Positions 56,778-64,000 of a DNA stretch of 64,000 bases are shown in pieces. Origin of the DNA: Vallicoccus soli (GTDB lineage Bacteria; Actinomycetota; Actinomycetes; Motilibacterales; Motilibacteraceae); assembly GCF_003594885.1 (NCBI RefSeq), contig NZ_QZEZ01000006.1, positions 124,001 through 188,000 of the forward strand. The letters run 5' to 3'. The notes below the pieces were generated by a model, which saw only the letters and a program-made list of their open reading frames with translations, had not been told where the DNA came from and made no database searches. The position numbers were made by a program, and so were the translations under genes. Numbering within the stretch: the stretch's first letter is position 1; every line of letters begins with the position of its first letter.

Positions 56778-56903
56778 CCGCCCCAGGCTAGGCGGCGCGC
56801 GGGGTCGGGCGCCGCGGGCGCCCCGCGCTGCGCCCCGCGGCGCCCGTCGGGGAGGATCGGGCGCGGGCCGGGCCGTCGCCCCCGGCCCGGGAGGGGTGGG
56901 CGC

Positions 56904-57836
56904 GTGCGCACGAGGACCGCCGGGGCCGGGGGCGCCCTGCTCGTCACGGCCGGCGCGGTGCTCTGGGGCACCGACGCGCTCTTCCGCAGCGACCCGGCGC
57001 GCGAGCTCGACGCGGCGACGGTCGTGCTCTGGGAGCACGTGGTGCTCGTCGCCGTGACGGGCGCCGCGCTGCCGGGGGCGGTCGCGGTGCTGCGCCGCGC
57101 GGGCTGGCGCGCCGTGCTCGCGGTCGCCGTCATCGGCGTCGGCGCCTCCGCGGTGGCGACGCTGCTCTTCACCCAGGCGTTCCGCGACGACCTCGTCACG
57201 CCCGTCCTGCTGCAGAAGGCGCAGCCCCTCGTGGCCGTGCTCGCCGCGTGGCTGCTGCTCGGCGAGCGGCCAGGGCGGGCGTACGGGCCCTTCCTGCTCG
57301 CCGGCCTGGCCGGGGCCTGGCTCATCGCCTTCCGCGACCCGCTCGACGTGAGCGTGGCCGAGGCCCGCCCCGCGCTGCTCGGCCTCGGCGCGGCGGTGCT
57401 GTGGGCGCTCGGCACGGTCCTCGGGCGCTACCTCGCGCCGTCCTTCGCGCCCCGCCAGCTCACGGCGCTGCGCTTCGCGGGCGGCCTCGTCGGGGCGGCG
57501 GCCATGGCGGCGCTGCTCGGCGCGGACCTCGCGGTGCGCGCCGACCAGGCCCCGACCATCGCGGCGCTGGCGCTCGTGCCGGGCCTGCTCGCCCTGCTCC
57601 TCTACTACCGGGGGCTGCGCACGACGCCGGCGATGGTGGCGACGCTGTGCGAGCTGGCGTTCCCGCTGACGGCGGCGCTGGTCCCCGTCCTCTTCCTCGG
57701 CGCCGACCCGCTGAGCGGCACGCAGGTGCTGGGCGTGGCGCTCGCCGCCGCGGTCGTGGTGGGCCTGTCGGTGGCGGGAGCCCGACCGCGGACCCGCGTC
57801 GTGGAGGCCCCGCCGCGCACGCCGGTGCCGGCCTGA
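56904..57836 (+). CDS. EamA-family (DMT superfamily) transporter
   Basis: 310 residues with ten hydrophobic helices in two EamA repeats (LLVTAGAVLWGTDALF ... FLLAGLAGAWLIAF; then LLGLGAAVLWALGTVLGRYL ... LGVALAAAVVVGLSVAG). Drug/metabolite exporters of this class carry amino acids, metabolites or drugs; the substrate is unknown. The GTG has a GGGAGGGG ribosome site. The next gene begins 8 nt downstream and is probably co-transcribed. Confidence 0.9.
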   Translation: MRTRTAGAGGALLVTAGAVLWGTDALFRSDPARELDAATVVLWEHVVLVAVTGAALPGAVAVLRRAGWRAVLAVAVIGVGASAVATLLFTQAFRDDLVTPVLLQKAQPLVAVLAAWLLLGERPGRAYGPFLLAGLAGAWLIAFRDPLDVSVAEARPALLGLGAAVLWALGTVLGRYLAPSFAPRQLTALRFAGGLVGAAAMAALLGADLAVRADQAPTIAALALVPGLLALLLYYRGLRTTPAMVATLCELAFPLTAALVPVLFLGADPLSGTQVLGVALAAAVVVGLSVAGARPRTRVVEAPPRTPVPA

Positions 57837-57844
57837 GGCTCGCG

Positions 57845-59020
57845 GTGCGCCGGGCCCTGCCGCACCTCGTCGGGGCGCTGCTGCTCGCCGCCCTGGCCTG
57901 GGCGCCGGTGCGCGCGGCGCTGCTGGCGCCGTGGTGGGAGCGCCTGGTGGACCTGCGGGTCTACCGCGAGGCGGGGCAGTCGCTGCTCGCGGGGGAGCCG
58001 CTCTACGAGCACCTGACGCCGGTGCCCGACCTGCTGCCGTTCACGTACCCGCCGGTGGCGGCCCTCGGCGCGCTGCCGCTGGCCCTGCTCCCCGCGGGGG
58101 TCGTCGACGTCGCCTGGACGCTCGGGCAGGTCGCCCTGCTCGTGCTCGTGGTGCACCTGGCCTGGGCCCCGCTGCTCGCGCGGGCGGGGCGGTGGCGGCC
58201 CGCGGCGCTCGGCGCGCTCGCGGGGGCCGCCTGCCGGCTGCAGCCGGTCGAGGACGGGCTGGCCTTCGGGCAGGTCGGGGTGCTGCTCGTCGCCCTGTGC
58301 CTCGCCGACCACCGGCGCCGGCGCCCCGGGGCGCTCGTCGGCGCGGCGACCGCCCTCAAGCTCACCCCGGGCGTCTTCCTCGTGCACCTGTGGGTCGCCG
58401 GCCGACGCCGCGCCGCGCTGACGGCGCTCGCCACCGCGGCGGCGCTGACCGTGCTCGCCGCCCTCGCGCTGCCCGAGGCGTCCTGGGACTACTGGACCCG
58501 GGCGCTGCTCGACAGCGACCGGCTCGGCGCCAACGCGGGGACCTCCAACCAGGCGCTGCGGGGGGTGCTCCTGCGCCTCGGCCCGGGCGGCGCCGCCGGC
58601 ACCGCCCTCTGGCTGGCCGCCGTGGCGGCGGTGGCCTGGTACGGCTTCCGCGCCGCGGCCCGCGCCGCCCGTGCCGGTGACGAGGTGCGGGCGGTCGCGC
58701 TCGTCGGGCTGCTCTCGGTGCTGCTCAGCCCGGTGGCCTGGATCCACCACCTGGCCTGGGTCGTCGTCGCGCTCGGCGCGCTGGCGGGGGACGGGCGCTC
58801 GTGGCGCCGGGTCGCGGCCGCGGCGGCCGCCGCGGCGCTCTTCGCGCTGCCCCTGCCCTGGACCGGCGTCGCGGTGCTGGTCGGCGACGGGCCGCAGTGG
58901 TGGGGGCGGCTGCTGCAGCAGGCGTACTGCCTGGGCGCGCTCGCGCTGCTCGTGGTGCTCGGGCAGCGGGGCCGCGACCGGCGGCGGCTCAGAGCGCGCC
59001 GGCCGCTTCCAGCCCCGTGA
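57845..59020 (+). CDS. GT87-type (DUF2029) mannosyltransferase-like membrane protein
   Basis: 391 residues, about ten membrane helices. WWERLVDLRVYREAGQSLLAGEPLYEHLTP just after helix one is the GT87 signature with the acidic catalytic residue of D-R-xYR type; LPFTYPPVAALGALP, NAGTSNQALRGVLLRL and WIHHLAWVVVALG complete the family. Relatives (PimE-like) add alpha-1,2-mannose to phosphatidylinositol mannosides or lipoglycans from polyprenyl-phosphomannose. GTG start 8 nt after the transporter stop. The last 32 bp overlap the convergent TMEM165-type gene. Confidence 0.85.
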   Translation: MRRALPHLVGALLLAALAWAPVRAALLAPWWERLVDLRVYREAGQSLLAGEPLYEHLTPVPDLLPFTYPPVAALGALPLALLPAGVVDVAWTLGQVALLVLVVHLAWAPLLARAGRWRPAALGALAGAACRLQPVEDGLAFGQVGVLLVALCLADHRRRRPGALVGAATALKLTPGVFLVHLWVAGRRRAALTALATAAALTVLAALALPEASWDYWTRALLDSDRLGANAGTSNQALRGVLLRLGPGGAAGTALWLAAVAAVAWYGFRAAARAARAGDEVRAVALVGLLSVLLSPVAWIHHLAWVVVALGALAGDGRSWRRVAAAAAAAALFALPLPWTGVAVLVGDGPQWWGRLLQQAYCLGALALLVVLGQRGRDRRRLRARRPLPAP

Positions 59021-59597
59021 CGGCGGCGAGGACGAGGCAGACGCCGGCGGCGACCCGGCGGATGGTGGAGAGCCGGACCCGCGCGAGCAGCGCGCGCCCG
59101 AGCAGCACGGCGATGCCGGCGATGGTGACGAGCGCGAGCCAGGCCCCGGCGAAGACGCTGACCGGGTCGCCGTAGCGGGCCGCGAGCCCCGCGGTGAGCA
59201 ACTGGGACAGGTCCCCCCACTCGGCGAGGAAGAGGACGAGGAAGCTCGCCCCGGCCGCGCGCAGCCCGCCGGCGCGCGCGGGCCCGCGCCCGGCGAACTC
59301 CTCCTCCGCCTCGGCCTCGTCCTCGTCGGCGCTGCCGGCGGTGCGCCACAGCAGCACCGCGCCGGCGAGGAACAGCAGCGCGGCCGCGGCGATGACGGGC
59401 CGCTGCGGCAGCAGCGAGAGCAGGCCGCCGGCGGTCACGGCGATGACCGTCTGCACGAGGAAGGCCGCCGAGACCCCGATCCACACCGGCAGGGCCGGGT
59501 AGCGCGTGGACAGCACGAGGGTCGCGACCATCGTCTTGTCGGGGAGCTCGACGGGGAGCAGGAGGGCGAACGCGGTCGCCGCGACGAGGAGGTCCAT
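58989..59597 (-). CDS. TMEM165/GDT1 (UPF0016) family cation transporter
   Basis: 202 residues, six to seven helices in two repeats. The paired family motifs E-x-G-D-(K/R)-(T/S) appear as ELPDKTMVATLVLSTRY, with Pro in place of Gly, and as EWGDLSQLLTAGLAARYG, with Leu in place of the basic residue. An acidic cytoplasmic loop (DEDEAEAEEEF) separates the repeats. Members move Mn2+ or Ca2+ against protons. The variant motifs could shift selectivity. Mn2+ homeostasis would suit neighbouring glycosyltransferases, but this is speculative. Confidence 0.88.
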   Translation of the reverse strand: MDLLVAATAFALLLPVELPDKTMVATLVLSTRYPALPVWIGVSAAFLVQTVIAVTAGGLLSLLPQRPVIAAAALLFLAGAVLLWRTAGSADEDEAEAEEEFAGRGPARAGGLRAAGASFLVLFLAEWGDLSQLLTAGLAARYGDPVSVFAGAWLALVTIAGIAVLLGRALLARVRLSTIRRVAAGVCLVLAAVTGLEAAGAL

Positions 59598-59630
59598 CGC
59601 GGCCCATCCTCCCCGACGCCCCCGCCGCGA

Positions 59631-60794
59631 TCATGCGCGGGCGGCGGCCGCGGCCTCCTCGAGCACCGCGCGCTCGGCCCGGCCGAGCGCCCGCGCGGCG
59701 GCGGCGACGTCCTCCCACTCCGGCTGCGCGGTGACGACCGCGCCGTGGAGGAGGCCGAGCTTGACCCGGACGCGCTCCCCGCCCACCCGCACCTCGCGGA
59801 AGGCCCGCTCGAGCGCGTGCTTGGCGACCCGCTGCTCGCGCAGCCCGAGGGTGGTGGTGCCGGTGAACACCGCGCGCCGGCAAGCGGCGGCGCGCTCGGG
59901 GGCGCACAGGACCGAGAGCGTGTGCGCCGGCCGGCCCTTCTTCATGAGCACCGGGGTGAGCCACGCGTCCGACGCGCCCGCGGCGAGCAGCGCGGCGAGC
60001 ACCCCGGGCCACAGCCGGGGGTCGAGGTCGTCGACGTTCGTCTCGAGCAGCACCGCGTACGGGGTCCCGTCCCCCTCCTCGAGGGGCGTCCCCAGCACCG
60101 CGCGCAGCGCGTTGGGACGCCCCGGCAGGTCGCGGCCGCCCGCCCCGGTGCCGACGGCGGCGACCACGAGCGGGGGCATGGGGCCCCAGCCGGTGACGTG
60201 CTCGGCGAGCAGCGCGGCCCCGGTGGGGGTGCACAGCTCCACGTCGACCGGCCCGCCGTGGGCGGGCACCGCGCCGTCGGCGAGGAGGCGCAGCACCGCG
60301 GGTCCGGGCACGGGCAGGACGCCGTGCGCCGCCCGCACGGTGCCGCCGCCCAGGGCCACGGGCGTGCTGCGGACCTCGGCGCCCAGGGCGTGCAGCCCCC
60401 AGCAGGCGCCGACGACGTCGACGAGCGCGTCGACGGCGCCGACCTCGTGGAAGTGCACCTCCTCCGGGGCGGTGCCGTGCACGGCGGCCTCGGCCCGGGC
60501 GAGGCGGCCGAAGACCGCGGCGGCGCGGTCGCGCACCGGCCCCGGCAGGTCCGCTGCGTCGAGCAGGGCGATCACGTCGGCGAGCCGGCGGTGCGGCTGG
60601 TCGGGGCCGGGGCGGACGTGGACGCGGGTCGCCCGCAGACCCGCCCGGTCCACCGGCTCGGCGGCCACCTCGACGTCGACGCCGAGGGCCGCGACCAGCG
60701 CCGCGAGGTCGAGCGCGCCGAGGTCGTGCAGCGCGCCGAGCAGCATGTCGCCGCTCGCGCCGCTGCCGGCGTCGAGCCAGAGCAGCCGGCTCAC
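59631..60794 (-). CDS. larC: Nickel-pincer cofactor nickel chelatase LarC
   Basis: 387 residues. LLWLDAGSGASGDMLLGAL, EEVHFHEVGAVDALVDVVG (metal-binding His/Glu), VELCTPTGAALL and VLLETNVDDLDPRLWP are LarC hallmarks. LarC inserts Ni, using CTP, into the pyridinium-3,5-bisthiocarboxylate mononucleotide that serves lactate racemase and related enzymes. Both LarC1- and LarC2-like portions are present in one frame, so no programmed frameshift is needed. The GTG overlaps the upstream larB stop by 4 nt. larE and larA are not in the window. Confidence 0.93.
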   Translation of the reverse strand: MSRLLWLDAGSGASGDMLLGALHDLGALDLAALVAALGVDVEVAAEPVDRAGLRATRVHVRPGPDQPHRRLADVIALLDAADLPGPVRDRAAAVFGRLARAEAAVHGTAPEEVHFHEVGAVDALVDVVGACWGLHALGAEVRSTPVALGGGTVRAAHGVLPVPGPAVLRLLADGAVPAHGGPVDVELCTPTGAALLAEHVTGWGPMPPLVVAAVGTGAGGRDLPGRPNALRAVLGTPLEEGDGTPYAVLLETNVDDLDPRLWPGVLAALLAAGASDAWLTPVLMKKGRPAHTLSVLCAPERAAACRRAVFTGTTTLGLREQRVAKHALERAFREVRVGGERVRVKLGLLHGAVVTAQPEWEDVAAAARALGRAERAVLEEAAAAARA

Positions 60795-61552
60795 CCGGCC
60801 GCCCGCCGGGCGACGCGCGCGGCGAAGAGGCCGGCGCCGAAGCCGTTGTCGATGTTGCACACGACCACGCCCGGCGCGCACGAGCTGAGCATCCCGAGCA
60901 GCGCGGCGAGGCCGCCGAAGGCGGCGCCGTACCCGACGCTGGTGGGCACCGCCACCACCGGCACCCCGGTCAGCCCGCCGACGACGCTGGGCAGCGCGCC
61001 CTCCATGCCGGCCACGACGACGAGGCAGTCGGCGGCGTCGAGCTCGTCGCGGACGGCGAGCAGCCGGTGCAGCCCGGCCACGCCGACGTCGTCGACCCGG
61101 CGCACCCCGGCGCCGGACACCCGCGCGACGAGGGCGGCCTCCGCGGCGACCGGCGCGTCGGTCGTGCCCGCGGCCACCACGACGACCGAGCCCCGCGGCG
61201 CGGGCAGGTCGCCGAGCGCCGCGCAGCGGGCCTGGGCGTCGAGCAGCGCCCCCGGGTGCGCGGCGGCGACGGCAGCCAGGGCTTCGGCGTCGAGGCGGGT
61301 GGCGAGGGCCGGCCGGTCCGGGTGGGCCGCGCGGAGCCGGCCCAGGATCTCGACCACCTGCGCGGGGGACTTGCCCTCGCCGTACACGACCTCGGGGTCG
61401 CCGGTGCGCAGCGCCCGGTGCGTGTCGAGGCGGGCGTAGCCGAGGTCGTCGACGCCGGCCAGCGGCGCGGCCAGCCGCCGGAGCGCGGCGTCGACGTCGA
61501 CGCCCCCGGCGGCGACCTCCGCGAGCAGGGCCCGCACGTGCTCCCGGTCCAT
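60791..61552 (-). CDS. larB: Nickel-pincer cofactor biosynthesis protein LarB
   Basis: 253 residues. The C-terminal PurE-like domain carboxylates nicotinic acid adenine dinucleotide in the first step of the pincer cofactor: SVVVVAAGTTDAPVAAEAA, DDVGVAGLHRLL, VVVAGMEGALPSVVGGLTGVPVVAVPTSVGYGA and CNIDNGFGAG. The N-terminal segment has YGEGKSPAQVVEI. I prefer the ATG at 61552 because TAGCGT lies exactly 7 nt upstream (leaderless); a GTG 9 nt earlier would overlap that box. It forms an operon with larC. Confidence 0.93.
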   Translation of the reverse strand: MDREHVRALLAEVAAGGVDVDAALRRLAAPLAGVDDLGYARLDTHRALRTGDPEVVYGEGKSPAQVVEILGRLRAAHPDRPALATRLDAEALAAVAAAHPGALLDAQARCAALGDLPAPRGSVVVVAAGTTDAPVAAEAALVARVSGAGVRRVDDVGVAGLHRLLAVRDELDAADCLVVVAGMEGALPSVVGGLTGVPVVAVPTSVGYGAAFGGLAALLGMLSSCAPGVVVCNIDNGFGAGLFAARVARRAAG

Positions 61553-61597
61553 GGCTGGCACGCTAGTGCGCGGGCCGCCGTCCGGGCGCCCCGGGAC

Positions 61598-61637
61598 GAG
61601 GGGGTGCCGGGCGACCCGGCCCGCGCCGCACCCCCTC
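61598..61637 (-). terminator. Hairpin between the phosphoesterase and lar genes
   Basis: GAGGGGGTGC (61598-61607) pairs with GCACCCCCTC (61628-61637), with CCGGG/CCCGG pairing possible inside the loop. It is downstream of the metallophosphoesterase gene and upstream of the larB promoter, so it insulates the two units. Confidence 0.6.
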
Positions 61638-61672
61638 CTCCCGCGGTGGTCGTGCGCGCAGGGCCCCGGTGC

Positions 61673-62845
61673 TCACCAGCCCCGGGGCAGCGGCAGCGGG
61701 TCGGCGCTCTGGTCGTCGGCGGCGAGGTCGATGCCGAGGTCGGCGGCGAACACGTTCCGCGTACCCGCGACGAGCCCGTCGAGGCGCTCGTCGAGGTCGA
61801 GCACCCGCGCCCCGCGCAGCCGGTTGCGCTCCTCGCCGCCGAGGCCGTACGTCCCGAACCCGGTGCCGGGGCCGTAGCCGAGGAGGATGCCGTAGTAGTC
61901 GCCGACGTACGTGTTGACGTGGTCGTGGCCGCAGAGGACCGCCCTGACGTCGCCGCGGTGCTGCAGGGCGGCGTACATGCCGGAGTTGAAGGGCCCGGGG
62001 CACTCGTCCTCGTTGCGCTCGCCGACGATGCCGTGCTTGGCGACCGCGCGCGCGTGGTCCGCCCCGGTGCGGCTGTCCGGGCTGGCGAACCACATGTGCC
62101 GGTGCTCCCACAGCGGGATGTGGCAGTAGAGGACGCCGGGCACGGGGCCGCCGTGGCGGCGCTCCAGGGCCTGCGACTGCTCGAGGTACCAGCGCACCTG
62201 GTCCGCCCGGATCCAGTCCCACGTCGGGTAGCCCTCGAAGTCCTGGCCGGCGATCTGCTCCGGGGCGTAGCGCCCGCTGTCCACGAGCCACACGGCGGCG
62301 GCGGGGCGCCCGCCGCGCGAGCCCTGCACGAGGACGACGCCGTTGCCGGTGCCCGTGACGCCGCTCGCGCCCTTCGGGTTGACGTTCCAGCGGTAGCGGC
62401 GGAAGAAGCGCAGCATCTCGGCCTCGTCGACGCCCGCCTGCTCCAGCGAGTCCTCGTCGTGGTTGCCGAAGGTCGCGGCCCACGGGATGCGGCGCTGCTC
62501 CATCTGCTGCACGACGTTGTTGAGCGCCTGCTGCACCTCGCGGCGGTCCGTCGGCCCGCCGGTGATGTTGTCGCCCACGAGGACGACGAGGTCGGGCTGC
62601 TCCTGGTCGAGCACCCGGCCCATGAGCTCGAGGGTGCGCCGGTCCGTGCGCTGGTCGTCCTGGGTGTCGTTGAACTGGACGATCCGGAAGCGCCCGTCGC
62701 GGCCGAAGCGCAGCCGCGGGTCCGGCGCGGCGGCCGCTGCCGGGGCGGCGGCGCCCGGCGCCGCCGCCTGCCCGACCCCCGCCAGCGCGAGGGCACCGGC
62801 CCCCGCCTTCAGCGCGCTCCTGCGGTCCACGCCCTGTCCCTGCAC
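61673..62845 (-). CDS. Secreted (Tat) metallophosphoesterase
   Basis: 390 residues of the calcineurin-like phosphoesterase superfamily. A twin-arginine signal (VDRRSALKAGAGALALAG) leads to metal motifs FNDTQDD (the usual DxH is DTQ), VGDNITGG, ATFGNHDEDS, YCHIPLWEH and LCGHDHVNTY. This pattern is close to purple-acid-phosphatase-like/Dcr2-type proteins, a fold for hydrolysing phosphate mono- or diesters outside the cell. The GTG start has a GAGGAG site. It is a single-gene unit with a hairpin downstream. The Gln in motif I may alter metal use. Confidence 0.88.
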   Translation of the reverse strand: MQGQGVDRRSALKAGAGALALAGVGQAAAPGAAAPAAAAAPDPRLRFGRDGRFRIVQFNDTQDDQRTDRRTLELMGRVLDQEQPDLVVLVGDNITGGPTDRREVQQALNNVVQQMEQRRIPWAATFGNHDEDSLEQAGVDEAEMLRFFRRYRWNVNPKGASGVTGTGNGVVLVQGSRGGRPAAAVWLVDSGRYAPEQIAGQDFEGYPTWDWIRADQVRWYLEQSQALERRHGGPVPGVLYCHIPLWEHRHMWFASPDSRTGADHARAVAKHGIVGERNEDECPGPFNSGMYAALQHRGDVRAVLCGHDHVNTYVGDYYGILLGYGPGTGFGTYGLGGEERNRLRGARVLDLDERLDGLVAGTRNVFAADLGIDLAADDQSADPLPLPRGW

Positions 62846-62955
62846 GTCCGGCTCCTCGTCGTCGCTGCCTGCGGTCGTGCGTACGCTCGCGGTCCCGCGT
62901 GAGGGCCGCGTGGCCCCCCGGGTGCCGGTGCGTGAACGCCGGGCACCGCGCTGCC

Positions 62956-62970
62956 TACGCTGTGCGCGTG
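62956..62970 (+). promoter_or_regulatory. Leaderless promoter of pheA
   Basis: TACGCT (62956-62961) is followed 6 nt later by the GTG at 62968. A weak -35 candidate GTGAAC lies at 62932-62937. Transcription should begin at or one base before the start codon. Confidence 0.55.
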
Positions 62971-63903
62971 CCTGGGACCCCGACCGCCCGCTACGCCTAC
63001 TTCGGCCCGGAGGGCACGTTCACCGAGCAGGCGCTCCGCACGCTGCCCGCGGCGGGCCGCGCGGTCCTCGAGCCGCTGCCGACCATCACCGCAGCGCTCG
63101 ACGCGGTGCGCGCGGGCGACGCCGACGCGGCGATGGTGCCCATCGAGAACAGCGTCGAGGGGGCGGTGTCGACGACCCTCGACGCGCTCGCCACGGGCGA
63201 CCCGCTCATGGTCCTGCGCGAGGTGCTCCTGCCGGTGCGGTTCGTGCTGTGCGCCCGGAGCGGGACAGCGCTTGCCGACGTCCGTACGGTGGCGAGCCAC
63301 CCGCACGCGCTGGCCCAGTGCCGGGGGTGGATGTCGGCGACGCTGCCGCAGGCCGACGTCGTGCCGGCGGCCTCGACGGCGGCAGCGGCGCAGGCCGTCG
63401 CGCAGGACGCGGCCTTCGACGCCGCGATCTCCTCGCCGCTGGCGGCCGACCGGTACGCCCTCGAGGTGCTGGCCGACGGCATCGGCGACGTGCGCGACGC
63501 GGTGACCCGCTTCGTGCTCGTCGGCCGCCCGGGCGGCGCGCCCCTCCCCACGGGGCACGACCGCACCACCGTCGTCGCGTACATCGCCGACGACCACCCC
63601 GGCGCGCTCCTCGAGGTCCTCACGGAGTTCGCCGTGCGCGGGGTGAACCTCACCCGGATCGAGTCGCGCCCGACGGGGGAGCGGCTCGGCCGCTACTGCT
63701 TCTCCATCGACGCGGAGGGCCACGTGGACGACGCCCGGGTCGGCGAGGCGCTCATGGGCCTGCGCCGCGTCTGCGCGGACGTGCGCTTCCTCGGGTCGTA
63801 CCCGCGGGCCGACGCCGCGCGCCCGGGCACCGCGCCGGACGACGCCGGGTTCCGCGACGCGCAGGCGTGGCTGGCGCGGGTGCGGGAGGGACGCACCACC
63901 TAG
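62968..63903 (+). CDS. pheA: Prephenate dehydratase
   Basis: Converts prephenate to phenylpyruvate in phenylalanine synthesis. 311 residues, the monofunctional actinobacterial type. The catalytic part has YAYFGPEGTFTEQAL, MVPIENSVEGAVSTTLD, ASHPHALAQCRGW and the VTRFVLVG (TRF) motif. The C-terminal ACT domain VVAYIADDHPGALLEVLTEF and LTRIESRPTGE carries the ESRP phenylalanine-binding motif for feedback inhibition. The GTG start is fixed by the leaderless promoter. In several actinobacteria pheA is near the replication origin. Its stop overlaps the stop of the converging partial gene. Confidence 0.95.
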   Translation: MPGTPTARYAYFGPEGTFTEQALRTLPAAGRAVLEPLPTITAALDAVRAGDADAAMVPIENSVEGAVSTTLDALATGDPLMVLREVLLPVRFVLCARSGTALADVRTVASHPHALAQCRGWMSATLPQADVVPAASTAAAAQAVAQDAAFDAAISSPLAADRYALEVLADGIGDVRDAVTRFVLVGRPGGAPLPTGHDRTTVVAYIADDHPGALLEVLTEFAVRGVNLTRIESRPTGERLGRYCFSIDAEGHVDDARVGEALMGLRRVCADVRFLGSYPRADAARPGTAPDDAGFRDAQAWLARVREGRTT

Positions 63904-64000
63904 GCGCCGGTCGCGGCGTCGGGCGCGTCGAGGAAGGCCGTCACGGCGTCGAGCACCATCGCGGTGCGGCCGAGGCCCGTGAAGTGGGTCGTCCCCGGGA
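63900..64000 (-). CDS. 3' end of a probable alpha/beta hydrolase gene (partial)
   Basis: The last 32 codons of a minus-strand gene that continues beyond the right edge: PGTTHFTGLGRTAMVLDA followed by VTAFLDAPDAATGA and a TAG stop. HF near the beginning followed by VLDAVTAFLDAP resembles the catalytic His and closing helix of alpha/beta hydrolases (Gly-x-x-His-F...V..FL). Only the end is visible, so the family is tentative. The stop codons of this gene and pheA overlap on opposite strands. Confidence 0.55.
   Translation of the reverse strand, partial: PGTTHFTGLGRTAMVLDAVTAFLDAPDAATGA

Noticed and set aside
1-64000. Search for tRNA, rRNA, CRISPR arrays, transposases, integrases and phage genes
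   Set aside because: No cloverleaf, no rRNA-like segment, no regular repeat-spacer array and no DDE, tyrosine or serine recombinase was recognised. The repeats present are palindromic and irregularly spaced.

Overview
The window is about 64 kb of very GC-rich chromosomal DNA. It has GTG starts almost as often as ATG, third-codon GC near saturation, a WhiB regulator, an ECF sigma factor of the SigG/SnoaL-fused type, two DinB-like (mycothiol-transferase-like) proteins and many leaderless genes. All of this points to an aerobic, probably soil-dwelling actinomycete (Kineosporiales/Motilibacterales/Frankiales-like; the genus cannot be fixed from the sequence). No rRNA, tRNA, CRISPR array, transposase or phage gene was seen. 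A prephenate dehydratase gene and a parS-like palindrome fit an origin-proximal location, but that is inference.

Left part (1-20.3 kb), plant/fungal polymer use. A secreted GH10 xylanase sits behind a clear promoter and palindromic operator. A six-gene sugar operon follows (3191-10026): ROK regulator, lipoprotein binding protein, two permeases, GH3 beta-N-acetylhexosaminidase-like enzyme and ROK kinase. It fits uptake and breakdown of an amino-sugar disaccharide such as chitobiose. Then come an aldo/keto reductase, a HAD phosphatase, an RtcB-type RNA ligase, a quinone-oxidoreductase-like enzyme and a flavoprotein monooxygenase. A second sugar importer (16177-19192) also lacks its own ATPase. 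The sigma factor follows, its stop codon lying inside a 15-bp tandem repeat.

Middle part (20.3-38.6 kb). A 0.7-kb gene-free stretch carries three copies of a roughly 95-bp double-hairpin repeat. Next are a sulfotransferase/HAD pair, a secreted GH6 cellulase with a CebR-like box and a parS-like palindrome upstream, a spermidine-synthase-like protein, BioY, WhiB, a Fpg/Nei DNA glycosylase, a SelW-like protein, a secreted amidase, a GGDEF enzyme, a PadR regulator with a collagen-like N-terminus and a perfect operator, Nudix, DHFR-like, a glycerophosphodiesterase with a probable C-terminal frameshift, and a divergent MerR/SDR pair.

Right part (38.6-64 kb). This holds a glutathionyl-hydroquinone-reductase-like enzyme, a membrane protein/K+ channel pair, an unusual luciferase-like monooxygenase fused to a hemerythrin domain and coupled to an AlkZ-like protein, redox enzymes with a MarR regulator, an orphan AAA ATPase, a cupin, and an anti-sigma-type kinase. 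An envelope-glycan group follows (GT2, two GT-C mannosyltransferase-like proteins and an alkaline-phosphatase-fold membrane protein). It ends with a TMEM165-type transporter, nickel-pincer cofactor genes larC/larB, a metallophosphoesterase, pheA and the 3' end of a probable alpha/beta hydrolase.

Two themes run across the window. First, at least thirteen genes have a TAnnnT -10 hexamer exactly 6-7 nt before the start codon, so leaderless transcripts are common. Second, the gene-free spaces are filled with palindromic repeats and perfect GC-rich hairpins, most of them between convergent genes.
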